The notes beneath the pieces were generated by a model. It made no database searches. It was given only the letters and a program-made list of their open reading frames with translations, and had not been told where the DNA came from. This document shows, piece after piece, positions 36,375 through 47,515 of a DNA stretch of 64,000 nucleotides. The translations under genes were made by a program, and so were the position numbers. The stretch spans positions 13,106,510 through 13,170,509 of the forward strand of contig JASEVX010000003.1 in the NCBI GenBank assembly GCA_031761405.1, in the 5' to 3' direction. Position 1 is the first letter of the stretch, and each line of letters starts with the position of its first letter. Origin of the DNA: Serripes groenlandicus. Its lineage: Eukaryota; Mollusca; Bivalvia; Cardiida; Cardiidae.

Positions 36375-36717
36375 AGCCAACCAGTTTGGGAGAATTAGAA
36401 TTTTGAAGTTGTTTCGTTTCGTTGCCATGGAAACCAGAATTCAGCATGGATCCCAAATGTGAAGGAATTCTCGTGAGGTAATTGAGAGGATGCTTTCTGT
36501 GAAGTTTCATCTCAACTGATCAACTGGTTACTGAGGAGAAGATGTTGATGCACAACGGACGCCGGACGCCAGACAAAAGGCGATCACAATAACTCACCTT
36601 GAGCACTTCGTGCTCAGGTGAGCTAAAAATCCAAATGTTGGACCCCAAAACACGTTTGATATGTTAAAGTACTTTATTTATGAAATGTGTGTGCACATTT
36701 TGAAATCAATCTAACAA

Positions 36718-37400
36718 ACAAGAGGCCCAAGAGGGCCAGTATCGCTCCACAGCATTAGGCAAACATTAAATCTCCAAACAGCCCCGCCCCCTGGTGGCCA
36801 TTTTTTTTGACAAATCAACATGGCTTGAAGGAATCTGATAGAGGGTCACCATAGGAACATTTCTACAAAATTATTGAAAAATCAGCATGACACTTTCGAA
36901 GAAGAAGATTTTTTAAGTTTTCACCATAGCCATATGCGGCCAAATAGCCTCTCCCTCTGGCGGCCATGTTTTTCAATTAATCATCTTGGCTTGAAGGAAT
37001 CTGATAGAGGGAATATTTTTAAAATTACTTGAAAATCGGCCTGACACTTTCGGAGAAGATTTTTTAAGTTTTCCAAATAGCCTCTCCCTCTGGCGGCCAT
37101 GTTTTTCAATTAATCATCTTGGCTTGAAGGAATCTGATAGAGGGAATATTTTTAAAATTATTTGAAAATCGGCCGGACACTTTCGGAGAAGATTTTTTAA
37201 GTTTTCACTATAGCCATATACGGCAAAATAGCCCCGCCCTCTGGTGGCCATGTTTTTCGACCAATCAACATGGCTTGAAGGAATCTGATAGAGGGTCTCC
37301 CAAGGAACATTTCTACAAAAAAATATGAAAATTGGCCTAACCCTTTCGGAGGAGAAGATTTTTTAAGTTTTCACTATAGCCATATAATGCAAAATAGCCC
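36718..37400 (+). repeat. F3 element, 3' truncated
   Basis: It starts ACAAGAGGCCCAAGAGGGCC and CGCTCCAC. Monomers follow, with a local duplication around 36,940-37,190 ('atagcctctccctctggcggcc' twice). The usual GTGGAGCTAAAA end is absent; the array fades at about 37,400. Confidence 0.65.
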
Positions 37401-37619
37401 TTCACTTTTTTAACTGAATGCTGCACTACAGGTCTTTTGCAACACAGTAATGTTATTTGAATTGGTCACTACCCTTAACTAATGCACATGTTGTGTTCTT
37501 AAAATTATCTTATACAGAAGTAGAAAAAAAACAGTTAAAACACTCAAGAAACCGCGATAATTCGGGCTACCAGCTTCCAAATCCAGTGGGCACACAATTC
37601 TAAAATTTGTCGGACACTG
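37401..37619. other. Unassigned intron sequence
   Basis: No gene or element recognised between the F3 remnant and the minisatellite. Confidence 0.4.
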
Positions 37620-38080
37620 AAGACTGTATCATATGTTTGCATTGTGTTCCACCCTCCATCATATGTTTACATGGTGCTTTACACTGTATCATACGTTTAT
37701 ATGGTGTTATACGCTGTATCATACTCTTGCATGCTGTTTTACGCTGTACCATAAATTATGTTTATATGGTGTTATAAGCTGTATCATACGTTTAAATGGT
37801 GTTATACGCAGTATCATATGTGTGTATGGTGTTTTACGCTGTAGCATACATGTGTATAGTGTTTAACGCTGTAGCATACGTTTGTATGGTGTTTTACGCT
37901 GTAGCATACGTTTGTATGGTGTTTTTACGCTGTATTATATGTTTGCATTGTGTTTCACCCTGCATCATATGTTTACATGGTGTTTTACACGGTATCATAT
38001 GTGTATATGGTGTTTTAATATGCAGCATATGTTTGTAAGACGTTTTACACTGTATCATACGTTTATATGGTGTACGTGGG
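37620..38080 (+). repeat. Minisatellite, ~33-36 bp period
   Basis: About 13 units of the type 'tgtatcatacgtttatatggtgttttacgc', some with 'tgtagcatac'. It sits in the intron about 70 bp past the donor of exon 38,149-38,782. Open frames across it are products of the period, not genes. Confidence 0.85.
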
Positions 38081-38148
38081 AGAGGATTAAAAGTAGGCTG
38101 CTACGGATTTGATGTACGTGTGAAAGGGTTAAGTAGGTTTCTGCTTAC

Positions 38149-38782
38149 CTTCTACTTTTGATCTGTCGACGGGGATCCAGTTACAAAGGACCTCCGCAGA
38201 TTTCATTATATGATTCCGTTCTGCAGATCCTTCCTCTAGCTTTGAACAACGGTACTCAGGAAAATTCCTGAACAACGACAATTCGATCATCCCTTTACTG
38301 CTACAGCAATCCGTTCTAGGACACTTTATGTAAGTCTTCATATCCATTTTGAGACAATTTGAACTCAATTTATGTAGAAAGCACTCCACTCGTTTTCTGG
38401 CTGTTATGCAATTGTTGTTTTCTGGCTGATTTTGGCTATATGAAGTCACCCACATCTGTATATAATTATCGCGCAGATACAATGTCAATGTGTTCATACC
38501 TGACAAATCTAAATCAAACTCTCCAAAGTCACAAAAAATATCGTATTTTAGCATATTGTTTGGTTCAGTCATGCTTGGCTGCCACTCTGACATGCATGCA
38601 GCAATAAGTCTGTGAAAGATGGCTGGAGGAACGAAACCTGAAGCTACAGGATCCCCTTTAGAAACAAATGTGTAACACAGTCTGTACGTGGACTTCCCAA
38701 GTGGGTTTTGTGTAGTATTTAACCGAGATATTGGGGCCTTCTTCTTCAACATAAATGGTGTGAAATAACTTCCCTTTGGAAT
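38149..38782 (-). CDS. ROCO-type gene, COR domain C-terminal half and Cys-containing tail
   Basis: The largest exon (634 bp), between GTTTTAG and GTAAGC. It encodes IPKGSYFTPFMLKKKAP, then YRLCYTF and GFVPPAIFHRLIAACM. These match the COR signature of a 'Y-x-F ... P-x-G-F-x-x-R-L-I-x' core found in MFHAS1 and ROCO proteins, which mediates dimerisation and contacts the Roc GTPase. After a beta-rich stretch (LTLYLRDNYIQMWVTSY) comes CPRTDCCSSKG, then EYRCS and HIMKSAEVLCNW. This is a Cys/His-containing tail seen in other molluscan COR proteins as far as I recall; no metal site is proven. The phase fits both neighbours. Confidence 0.9.
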
Positions 38783-39426
38783 CTAAAACGAAAATTACAA
38801 ATGTATCCTCGTTCTTCACACTGGTGATTGAAATGGAGTCTAACAGTATAACCTTGGCGAATGTATATAAACTTTAAAAAAATCTACTGCAGACTGAACA
38901 TTTACAAATATTCATTTACATACCGAGTCGTATAGACATATGGAACAATCGCCCAACGAAAATATTATACAATTTGAAATCTGGTTGGATAAATTCTGTG
39001 AAAATCAACCAGTAAATTACGATTACACAAACAATTTAATCATATCTAAAAAGTGTGGAAGTCACGTCAACTCACGCTTCCTAGATTACAACACAGAGAT
39101 GGATATATAGTGGCGAAAAATGCCAGCGTCCATAAGCATTCCTAAGGTATGACTAACATCACGTCTATAGCCAACATATATTATAGGAAAAGGAAATATT
39201 CCAAACAAGAAATGCTGTCCTTATGCCTTATTCCTTTCCAACATACAGCAAATCTGTATTAGTCAACTTTGATAATTATAATATAGGCCGAAATATGTCA
39301 AATTTCTTTGAATATAAAGTTATTGAGTAGAATTGAAAGCTAGGTAGAAAAATGAGAAATTGCTTATAATGGCTTCAAAAGTCAAATGGTCGGTCTAAAA
39401 CAGCAAAATGGATTGATCAGAAGGGT
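38783..39426. other. Intron, no recognisable element
   Basis: AT-rich intron upstream of the large COR exon. I see no exon with consistent splice sites and no repeat ends. Confidence 0.5.
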
Positions 39427-39458
39427 TAACCCTTTCCCTCATATAGACGCTTTCGGAC
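39427..39458 (+). mobile_element. TTAA MITE left-end fragment
   Basis: TTAACCCTTTCCCTCATATAGACGCTTTC is the left terminus of the family at 30,984. It breaks off directly into an F1 monomer. Confidence 0.75.
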
Positions 39459-40060
39459 TTTTAAGATTTCACTATAGTCATATAGTCATATTAGGCAAAA
39501 TAGACCCAAACTCATGCGGCCATGTTTTTCGACCAATCAACATGGCTTGAAGGAATCTGATAGAGGGTCATCCAGGGAACATTGCTACAAAATTATTTGA
39601 AAATCGGCCCGACACTTTCGGAGGAGAAGATTTTTTAAGTTTTCACTATAGCCATATAATGCAAATATAGCCCTGCCCACTGGCGGCCATGTTTTTTGAC
39701 GAATCAACATGGCTTGAATGAATCTGAAAGTGGGTCACTTAAGGAACATTTCTACAAAATTATTTGAAAATCAGCCAGACACTTTTGGAGGAGAAGATTT
39801 TTTAAGTTTTCACTATAGCCATATAAGGCAAAATAGCCCCTCCCCCCTGGGGGCCATGTTTTCACTATAGCCATATAAGGCAAAATAGCCCCTCCCCCCT
39901 GGGGGCCATGTTTTTCAACCAATCAACTTGGCTTGAAGGAATCTGATAGAGGGTCACCATAAAAACATTTCTACAAAATTATATGAAAATCGGCCTGACA
40001 CTTTCGGAGGGAGAAGATTTTTTAAGTTTTCACTATAGCCAAATAAGGCAAAATAGCCCC

Positions 40061-40091
<31 letters not shown>

Positions 40092-40463
40092 GGCGACTAT
40101 GTTTTTCGACCAATCAACATGGCTTGAAGGAATCTGAAAGTGGGTCACTTAAGGAACATTGCTACAAAATTATTTGAAAATCGACCTGACACTTTCGGAG
40201 AAGAAGATTTTTTAATTTTCACTAGTTTTTTTCGTTTCGTTGCCATGGCAACCAGAATTCTGCATGGATCCCAAAAAATTTAAGGAATTCTGGTGAGGAC
40301 ATTGAGAGGATGCTTTCTGTGAAGTTTCATCCCAGTTGACCCACCGGTTACAGAGGAGAAAATGTTGACTGACGACGGACGATGGACGACGGACGCCGGA
40401 CGCCGGACATAGGGCGATCACAATAACTCACCTTGAGCACTTCGTGCACAGGTGAGCTAAAAA
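39459..40463 (+). repeat. F1 element, 5' truncated
   Basis: About five 175-bp monomers with 'tggcggccatgtttttcgaccaatcaacatgg'. A 30-base C-run at about 40,061-40,090 lies in one. The end is GACGCCGGACGCCGG, GAGCACTTCGTGC, AGGTGAGCTAAAAA. The 5' end is missing at the MITE junction. Confidence 0.75.
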
Positions 40464-41792
40464 CCAGCACATGAAACATGGTCAAATGTAATTATTAATT
40501 ACATTTTCCAATACATGTTCAAAATAATTTGATACCAGTACTTTCAGTACGTTGATTCTTAGTTTGCAGAACCTTCGTTCTGCATCAGCATTTGAAAACA
40601 TTTTACCCGATTCAGAGACATATAAACATATTTCCTGTCTGATTCTATGACATTTGATAGATGTATTTGTATATTTAAATTTCGAAAAAATGACAGAAAT
40701 ATCATAAAACAAGTGTTAAAACTTTTGTCATTGTTTACTTCTGGCTGAATTCACGTGAGGTTACTCACTATCCAGGAGGCCTACTCAGCTAAAATAATAT
40801 ATGATGCAATGATTTGACTTGACCTAATTATCCCGGGCAGAATAGCCACGTCAAATGAAAATCCAACTTAAAAATCAATGAAAGTCAAAATCATATTTCA
40901 AACTGACCTACTGTCAGTTTATTTAAAGTCATTGTTCTTTCCATGCGGAGTCGAAGATGCTTGTGTGTGACTACTGTCGATGGTGAACAGAATTACCTGA
41001 TCAGACTGCAAAGGCTTATATAAATTTTGGCTGGTTGTAGAGACCCCCCCCCCCCCCCTCCCAAAACAAGGTAATTTTTGTATGACGTGGTTTATTTCTT
41101 GGGGGAAAATTTGACCCTTAACTATTTGCAGACGAATTTGGAATCATCTGCAGCAAACGGCTTTTGATAGCATTGTGACAAAATGAGAAATGGATGCAAC
41201 TGCTCCTTTGACTATGATGTTTTCAACGCTATTAATTACACTTTTATTTGAAGAGGTTATCAACAGTTTGTCAGGATAAATTAATTCTGTATTTAATGGG
41301 ATTTTAAAAGATAGGGTCGTTCCATAACAATTGATAAGGAATATTTGCTACCTCTATGTTTTATCCTAATAACATTTTCTCGGAAACAATTAAAGAAATT
41401 AGCTTGACCAATCATAATGTAGAATTCGTAAGTAATACTCTTAAAGTAGATTCTAAAGGGTTCATCTTTTCAGTATGTCATCAAGTCATGAAAATTAACA
41501 CCAAATCCTCTGTTAAATAAAACAACTGCCAAACTGATTAAACTAATCCCAGTGTGCAGGTAGTTTACCAACGATAACGACATGACTTAAATCTTTACCC
41601 AAAAAGTCGATATCGCTTTACACCACTAGATGATGTAAAACTTTGAGATTTACGGGCATCTGTTGTAATTTAGGTAAATTTTAATTTTTAATTATGATTT
41701 TTTTTTCGGCGGGAGATTTCGTTACCAGATCGGGAGCGCCTAATATGAGGCTTCAAATTGGAAGCTTCCGCCGCTATCGGGGGATATCACAT
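40464..41792. other. Intron, mostly unassigned
   Basis: No supported gene. About 41,125-41,300 carries decayed MITE words (TCTGCAGCAAACGGCTTTTG). A C-run lies at about 41,045-41,058. An open frame at 40,482-40,712 on the minus strand has no domain I recognise. Confidence 0.4.
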
Positions 41793-41991
41793 GCCTGCTC
41801 TGCAGCAGACGGCTTTTTGAAAACATAGTGACAAAAGAAGAAATTGCTCAAAACGAACAATTTCTCCTTTTGTCACAATGTTTTACACTTTTAGTCATAG
41901 GTTATCCATTTAATTATAGAGATTTTCCATTTTTGACAAAATATGTTCGAAGTCTTCTGCTGCAGAATTGTCGTATGAGGGAAAGGGTTAA
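41793..41991 (+). mobile_element. TTAA MITE, left end lost
   Basis: CTGCAGCAGACGGCTTTTTG, the central GAAATTGCTC/GAACAATTTC palindrome, CTGCTGCAGAATTGTCGTATG and AGGGAAAGGG-TTAA at the right. It is close to 30,984-31,213 but lacks the left terminus. Confidence 0.8.
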
Positions 41992-42261
41992 ACACCATTC
42001 CTTATAAACGGCGGTTAAAACCAAACATATGATAGTTTTGAAAAGACTCGTTCAATATTCCACAACCCTCCATGGGACATTGGCAAGGAAGGTAATTATT
42101 GGAAAGTGTTCACAAAGGATGGAAGTAGTAGTCTCCCTTTTTAAGAAATTGTACTGTCAATTCAAAATCGTTTTATCCCTAACATGTTTTCAAAGTGGAA
42201 GAAAATAAATATCATATTGGCATAATAAATAATTAGGGAAAGGGTGACTTAAAGTTTGTTA

Positions 42262-42400
42262 TTAACCCTTTCCCACATACAACAGATCTTCAGCAGATGA
42301 CTTTGAAAAAATCTAGGCATTAAAAGGGGATATCTCTTTAAGCAATGGTTTAATTAATCAATAGAGTCAAGCAATGTTTTCAAAAGGTGTCTGTTGTGAA
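42262..42400 (+). mobile_element. TTAA MITE variant, partial
   Basis: ATTAACCCTTTCCCACATACAACAG followed by TCAGCAGATGACTTTG. A second subfamily with CCCACAT in place of CCCTCAT. Confidence 0.55.
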
Positions 42401-42537
42401 TATGCATCAACATGCATCTTCAGTTGGAAAGGGTATACATTTCGGAACATATTATGATAGTTTGACCTTGAGACAGATGACCTTAGTTTATTTTTTTTGT
42501 CTATTGTATATCAAAGAAGAAATAGGTTCTAGCAACT

Positions 42538-42696
42538 TTAATCAATCCTTTCCCACATGCAGATACATTTTAACTTATATGCAGCATACAAACTTTGAAA
42601 TAAGGTGATAAAAGGAGAATTTGCTCATAATGATTTAAAAAAAATTGCAACAATGTTTTGAACTCTTTTACTTCAGGATTACTCTTTTTGTATGTG
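42538..42696 (+). mobile_element. MITE left half, split by the hAT element
   Basis: ATCCTTTCCCACATGCAGATAC and a GAATTTGCTCATAATG core lead up to 42,696. The matching right terminus TGTGGGAAAGGGTT resumes at 44,928, immediately after the hAT end, so the hAT inserted into this MITE copy. Confidence 0.6.
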
Positions 42697-43008
42697 CCCG
42701 GGCGTTCTCCCCAGACCCTTATGGCGTATCGGGCCCGCTACACCTTCAAAACAATAATCATTTAGCGCTACGCCTTAAAATTGCCGTTACAGCTTAATTC
42801 CCAAAGCGTTACACCTTAAAAATATTGTGATATTGGGTAAAAACAAAGAGTAAATTTAAGGAATAAGGTGTTAATTACACACAGATGGCTGTGGGCAGAG
42901 ATAAAGGGTTGTTTAATCCCTCCCAGTACAGTACACAAGTCTTTATCACACCATCCCTTTCAGGCGGTATATTCCCTTCATGTTTAGATAAGAGTAGGTC
43001 ACTTGGCC

Positions 43009-43256
43009 GACTTCGATTTACTACAGTCTACTACAGTTTAAATACACTACTGTATGTATATCTGTTTGACACAGCGTAAGCTGTACTATAGTAATATAGA
43101 GCGAGACGAATACGACCATAATGTTCCGACTTCGATTTACTATGTAGTCTACTATAGTTTAAATACACTAATCATAATGTATGTATCTATTTCTATTTGA
43201 CTTGGCGTAAGCTGTACTATAGTAATACAGAGTGAGACGAATACGACCATTATGTA
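43009..43256 (+). repeat. Two-copy tandem repeat upstream of the hAT reading frame
   Basis: About 118-130 bp beginning 'ccgacttcgatttacta' and ending 'gagacgaatacgaccat.atg' occurs at 43,009 and again at 43,128, with the second copy slightly longer. Confidence 0.75.
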
Positions 43257-43542
43257 TGGTCCCCATTTTTATCGCTACCTTCAATGTCAAATCGGTAACC
43301 GTGACTTCAAAATAAACAAGATGGCGGTAATGTATGACAACAGGTGTTGACACTTCGCTATACCTTACCATTTACAGATACTGTGTCTGCCATCCGTAAT
43401 GACAACAGGTAAGTCAGTAACGTGTCATATCTATATTTCCTGTGTAATGTTATTTTTGCATTTTGACTTGGAATCGAAGCTATAAAGTCATTTAACTTAG
43501 TAATTACAATGCCATTTTACTATCGCGTGTGAAGTTTTCAAC

Positions 43543-43740
43543 ATGTCTAAGAGATCATTCAGTCTAATTTCGGATTTTTTCAGCAAATCTCGTGACTCAT
43601 ATTCTGTAAATGATGAAAATGAACCACCATCTAAGTACAAAAAAATAGACAATAAGAAAAGACAATCTGGTTTCAACAAAGAGTGGACAAAGGATTACTC
43701 TATATTACTCTATAACTTAAGAATTGTTATGGTTTTGTAA
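43543..43740 (+). pseudogene. hAT-like transposase N-terminal fragment
   Basis: The open frame starts MSKRSFSLISDFFSKSRDS, is rich in Lys and Ser, and reaches FNKEWTKDYS, the 'x-F-x-x-x-W' entry typical of KIAA1586/ZNF862-like hAT transposases. It then runs into unrelated sequence and a decayed MITE (43,757-43,900). No catalytic region follows. Confidence 0.6.
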
Positions 43741-44023
43741 AATTGGTCTTGTGATTTAACCCTTTCCCACCTGCAGACACATATTGATGCATCTAAAGCA
43801 GACAACTTTTGAAAACATTGTAGTAAACAGAAATTGCTCATAATGAGCAATTTCTCCTTTTGCTTCAATGTTTTCAATTCCTTTCAAATTAATAAACTTT
43901 CATTAACCAAATTTCTTTCCTTGGTAAAAAAAGCTATAAACTGCCACAGCTCAGAACAAAAATAATGTGTGACTCACTTTCATTATTTATACATTAGAAT
44001 GTCATTGTAATTTAATATTCAAT

Positions 44024-44226
44024 TTGTTTTCCATTCCAGATTGTGAAAGGGGATTCTCCTTACTTAAGAGGATAAAGACAATACTTCGGAACAAACTTTC
44101 CACAATAATTTTTAACTCATATCTACTGACTGATTCCTTGGAGGGCCCACACCCAAATGAACTAAATGTGTCTGAATGTGTAGATTTGTGGCACAAAGAG
44201 AAAACGAGAAGAATTGTGTTCAATTG
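44024..44226 (+). pseudogene. hAT C-terminal dimerisation fragment
   Basis: CERGFSLLKRIKTILRNKLS followed by EGPHPNELNVSECVDLW and RRIVFN is the hAT family dimerisation block found at the C-terminus of KIAA1586-like transposases. It closes with TGA. The catalytic core between this and 43,740 is missing. Confidence 0.75.
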
Positions 44227-44974
44227 ACAGAAATGTTCCTTTGGTGATCCTCTTTCAAATTAATATATAAACTTTTGATACACATTTAGAAACATTATAG
44301 GAAAAGGAGAAATTTGGAGAAATTTATTTTCATAAATTTCTCATTTTCCCAAAATGTTTTGAAATAAGCAATCATCATTTTCATAAATTTCTCATTTTCC
44401 CACAATGTTTTGAAATAAGCAATCATCCAATTGATCCTGAGGGGTCTTCCTTTCTTTGAAAAATTCAGAAAGTAATTTCTAAAATCCTAGGATTCTTTTG
44501 TGCATTAATTATACTTTTTTTTCATTTATATTTTACATTTTATGTTACAAAATGTTAGTAAATGTATTATGCTTGTTTACATTATCAAATCTTCTATTTA
44601 CATGAACTTTTATGTGTATTGTCTTTTGTTATTGCCACCTATCCACTCTTTTCACCATTCTATCATTCAAAAAAAAAAAGTTTTCAAGAAAAGGAATGCT
44701 CTTATATTTTATTATTCATACACTCACTGATATGCTCAAGACATCATTCGATTCCAAGTTCATTTCTTTCTTTTATTTGCTCAGGAAATTGAATTTAAGG
44801 CTTCTCATTACAAGGAAACCATGAGCTTACTAGGGCTCTGCCCTAGACCCGTAAGGGGGCCTAACGCGGCCCCCTTAACCCCCGGCGAATCCCACTACAG
44901 CTTCAAATTTTTCTGGGGAGAACCCTGTGTGGGAAAGGGTTTATCACTCTCTATGTCTGCTTAATAAAGTTTTG

Positions 44975-45200
44975 ACGCTTTCCCACATGGAGAAAATCTG
45001 CAGCAGACAATTTCTAAAACATCTAGGTAAAATCATGAAATATCTCTATAAATGACAGTTTAAGTATTGAATAGTTGAAAAACAGTGTGACATAAGGAGT
45101 AATTTCTACATTATGAGCAATATCTCCTTTTGCCACAATGTTTTCAAAAGTCGTCTGCATCAGATAAGTCAAAATGCGTCTGCAAGTTGGAAAAAGTGTG
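44975..45200 (+). mobile_element. MITE relic (CCCACAT subfamily)
   Basis: GCTTTCCCACATGGAG, CTGCAGCAGACAATTTC, a GAGCAATATCTCCTTTTGCCACAATG core and GTCGTCTGCATCAGAT arms. Terminal TTAA is not preserved. Confidence 0.55.
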
Positions 45201-45379
45201 GGATAATCCAAAAAGTTGATCTCAATTAATCAAGGAATTCAAACTCTCTGCCACTGGATTAAGAGACAGGCCTTATATCTTTGGGTTCCCACATCTGTTT
45301 AGACCAACGGAAACGGGATCACGACAATATGTTGCTTTGAGTACTTTGTAGTCAGAGAAGATGAACAAATTTGAGTTAC

Positions 45380-45492
45380 CCAGGAATCATGTTCTCTATA
45401 GGTGACTGGTTTTACAATGTCAAGTTTTTCCATCAGTCGGAGCAAATGTTTCTTATGCTTTAACATCTTATCCTTGCTCTCCCATGACAAAT
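45380..45492 (-). CDS. ROCO-type gene, COR domain middle exon
   Basis: A 113-bp exon between TTTCATTTTAG and a GTAACT donor. It encodes LSWESKDKMLKHKKHLLRLM and EKLDIVKPVTYREHDSW. The HLLRLMEKLDI helix is the COR 'llrLMekf-x-l' element. Its first two bases complete an Asp codon with the last base of 60,900-61,057, and it ends in phase 0 before IPKGSYFTP of the next exon. GTAACT is a weaker donor than the others; reading on would add a frame that stops within about 35 codons. Confidence 0.85.
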
Positions 45493-45858
45493 CTAAAATG
45501 AAAACACACCAATAAGTTGACACTAACTCTCAAATTGTTTTTAAATCATTTACCCCATATGATATTTAAAAGCCATCTGCTGTGAATTTTGTCACAGCTT
45601 AAAATAACCAAAAACCTTTCTCAAATAAAGACACATTTTGATGCATCATCTGCAGCAGATGACTTTTTTTTTTTTTTACTTTTGCCACAATGTATTAAAC
45701 TTATTTCAGTTATGTATTAAAATTATTTCAGTTATGCATTAATAGATTGTTTCCATGTTTTTGCCTAGATGTTGTAAAAGTTACCTGCTGCATATAGTTC
45801 ATATGTGAGATGGTAATATGAGCATTTATTTCATTGTGTTGAGCAGAATATATTCATA
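45493..45858. other. Intron with MITE debris
   Basis: Fragments such as CATCTGCTGTGAATTTTGTCACAG and CATCTGCAGCAGATGAC recall MITE arms; nothing is complete. Confidence 0.4.
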
Positions 45859-46534
45859 ACAAGAGGCCCATGAGGGTCTATGCTCTACTGGCATTGATCT
45901 GGCTTGTTTCAAAAGGAACCAATATGTCATCAATATTCAAATACCATCTAAGTTTGGTGAAGATCAGATAGTAAATGGAAGCTCTATTGTGTTCACAAGC
46001 TGTATTATAGCAATTTTGACAATTTCAAGGGCCATAATCCAGCCATGCATGGGTAGATCTGGCCGTTTTTTTAGAAATGAACCAAACTCTCATGGATATC
46101 TAACTACTGTATAAGTTTGATTGAGATACAATAAAAAATAAGGACTGTATCATGTTAACAAGCTCTATTATAGCAATTTTGACAATTTCAAGGGCCATAA
46201 TTCAGTCATGCATGGGGCGGATCTGGCTTGTTTTCGAAAGGAATCAAGCTCTCTTGGATATCTAACTACTGTATAAGTTTGGTTGAGATACAATCAAAAG
46301 TGAAGACTGTATCGTGTTAACAGCTCTTTTATAGCAATTTTGACCATTTCAAGGGCCATAATCCAGTCATGCATAGGCGGATCTGGCTAGTTTTCGAAAG
46401 GAACCGAGCTCTCATGGATATCTAATGACTGTATCGTGTTAACAAGAAATTGTTTACGGACGGACGCACGCACACACGACAGACGAATCGCCACGACATA
46501 AGCCCTTCTGGCCTTTGGCCAGTAGAGCTAAAAA
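45859..46534 (+). repeat. F5 element
   Basis: It starts ACAAGAGGCCCATGAGGGTC and TGCTCTACTGGC. About three monomers of roughly 165 bp ('ttgacaatttcaagggccataatccagtcatgcatggg') follow, then a GGACGGACGCACGCACAC run. The end is CTGGCCTTTGGCCAG with TAGAGCTAAAAA. Confidence 0.75.
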
Positions 46535-46679
46535 CCTGACCAGGTAATATTTGAACCACAGGATTAAGACATTACTTAAGAATATTTTTCATGTTGATAC
46601 ACCAAGTTTTCCTAATACAATCACTTTTTCAACTAATTTTAACATATTCATTTGTATCCCAAAACCCTGAAACAGTCTT

Positions 46680-46873
46680 GTTAACTCTTATTCGCCTACA
46701 TAAGCATTGTGACGCATATGCAGCAGACGCTTTTTGAAAACATTATAGCAATAGGAGAAATTTCTCATAATGAGCAATTTCATCTTTTGCCACAATGTTT
46801 TCATCTCTATACTAGCAATATATTTTTCAAAGTCATCTACTGCAAACTCTTTGAATGTGGGCAAGGGTTAACA
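46680..46873 (+). mobile_element. MITE relic
   Basis: GTTAACTCTTATTCGCCTACAT at the left, GCAGCAGACGCTTTTTG, a GAAATTTCTCATAATGAGCAATTTC palindrome, and GAATGTGGGCAAGGGTTAAC at the right: a diverged full-length copy. Confidence 0.65.
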
Positions 46874-47515
46874 CAATGTGAGAAAAGGAACAATTACTTA
46901 TTCTTCCGATTTCACATAAAAGGAGCTGTTGCAGGACACAAAAACTTGCAAATTGAAGAGAAAGTCTCAACGAAAATCTTCTTTAATAATAATCTTCTAT
47001 TTGTAGTGATGTTCTTTATATTGAGGGAAATAAGATTAAAATTCTTAATCCTTTTCAACTTACAGACGCATTTTGACTTTGACACAACTGCAGCAGATGA
47101 CTTCTAGATACACTATAATATATACTTTGATAACTATGCTTTCATTTGTAGTGAATTCCATATTTTTGCCTAGATGTTTTTAATGACGTATGAGAAGCAA
47201 TTGCCTGCCATATGAAACAGTGTGGTAAGAGGAGCCATTGCTCATCATGTTTTCAAAGGTCAATGTGATTGCATTGTTGGGGTTTATAGGCCGTTTTCAA
47301 CAGCATTTATGTCCAATCACTCTCACAGTTCACAAACTCATGGGACCTGGAAGAATCAACCGAGCTATGCGTTAGGACTGAAAACAGTGTGGGAAGAGGA
47401 GCCATTGATAATCATGATTTCAAAGGTCGTTTTGTTTGTATTTTTGGATTGTTTACGCCGGTTTCAACATCATATATGTCAAATCACCCGCACTGTTCAC
47501 ATTGCAGATTTGTTG
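46874..47515. other. Intron with SINE-tail-like and MITE debris
   Basis: Another MITE piece lies at about 47,046-47,110. Two 'gttt..cgccgttttcaacagcat..atgtc(c/a)aatca' words (about 47,280 and 47,455) resemble the 3' part of the SINE at 55,993. No gene seen. Confidence 0.4.

Larger units (their letters stand above)
32724..36628 (+). repeat. F1 element interrupted by F8
   Basis: The start ACCAAGAGGGCCATAATGGCCC and GCTCACCTGA lies at 32,724. Host text stops at about 32,877 and resumes at 36,375 ('agccaaccagtttgggagaa'), ending CACCTTGAGCACTTCGTGCTCAGGTGAGCTAAAAA at 36,628. Confidence 0.7.
42697..44927 (+). mobile_element. hAT-type DNA transposon relic
   Basis: Ends are CCGGGCGTTCTCCCCAGA (left) and, inverted, CAGGGTTCTCCCCAGA (right, 44,912-44,927): a CAGGG-type terminus usual for hAT. 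Inside lie transposase pieces at 43,543-43,740 and 44,024-44,226. The left flank contains four subterminal copies of a G(C/T)TACACCTTAAAA-like word, and the right has one. The flanking 8 bases agree at about 6 of 8 (TGTATGTG/TGTGTGGG), consistent with an aged 8-bp target duplication. Confidence 0.7.

Noticed and set aside
33233..36428. Long minus-strand frames (up to 191 codons) with repeating words like SPHQGDVQNPRLD
   Set aside because: They follow the ~153-bp monomer of the F8 array, lose frame at monomer length changes and have no splice or start context. They are by-products of the repeat period.
37633..38112. Three overlapping plus-strand frames rich in Cys, Tyr and His
   Set aside because: They are translations of the 33-36 bp minisatellite in an intron.
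40061..40090. Long C-runs here and at 41,045 and 58,757 as functional sites
   Set aside because: They lie in F1 monomers at 'gccccgcccc' and look like slippage expansions, possibly with sequencing length error.
40482..40712. Minus-strand 76-codon frame as an additional exon
   Set aside because: The exons at 45,380 and 38,782 join in phase 0 without it, and it matches no family I recognise.
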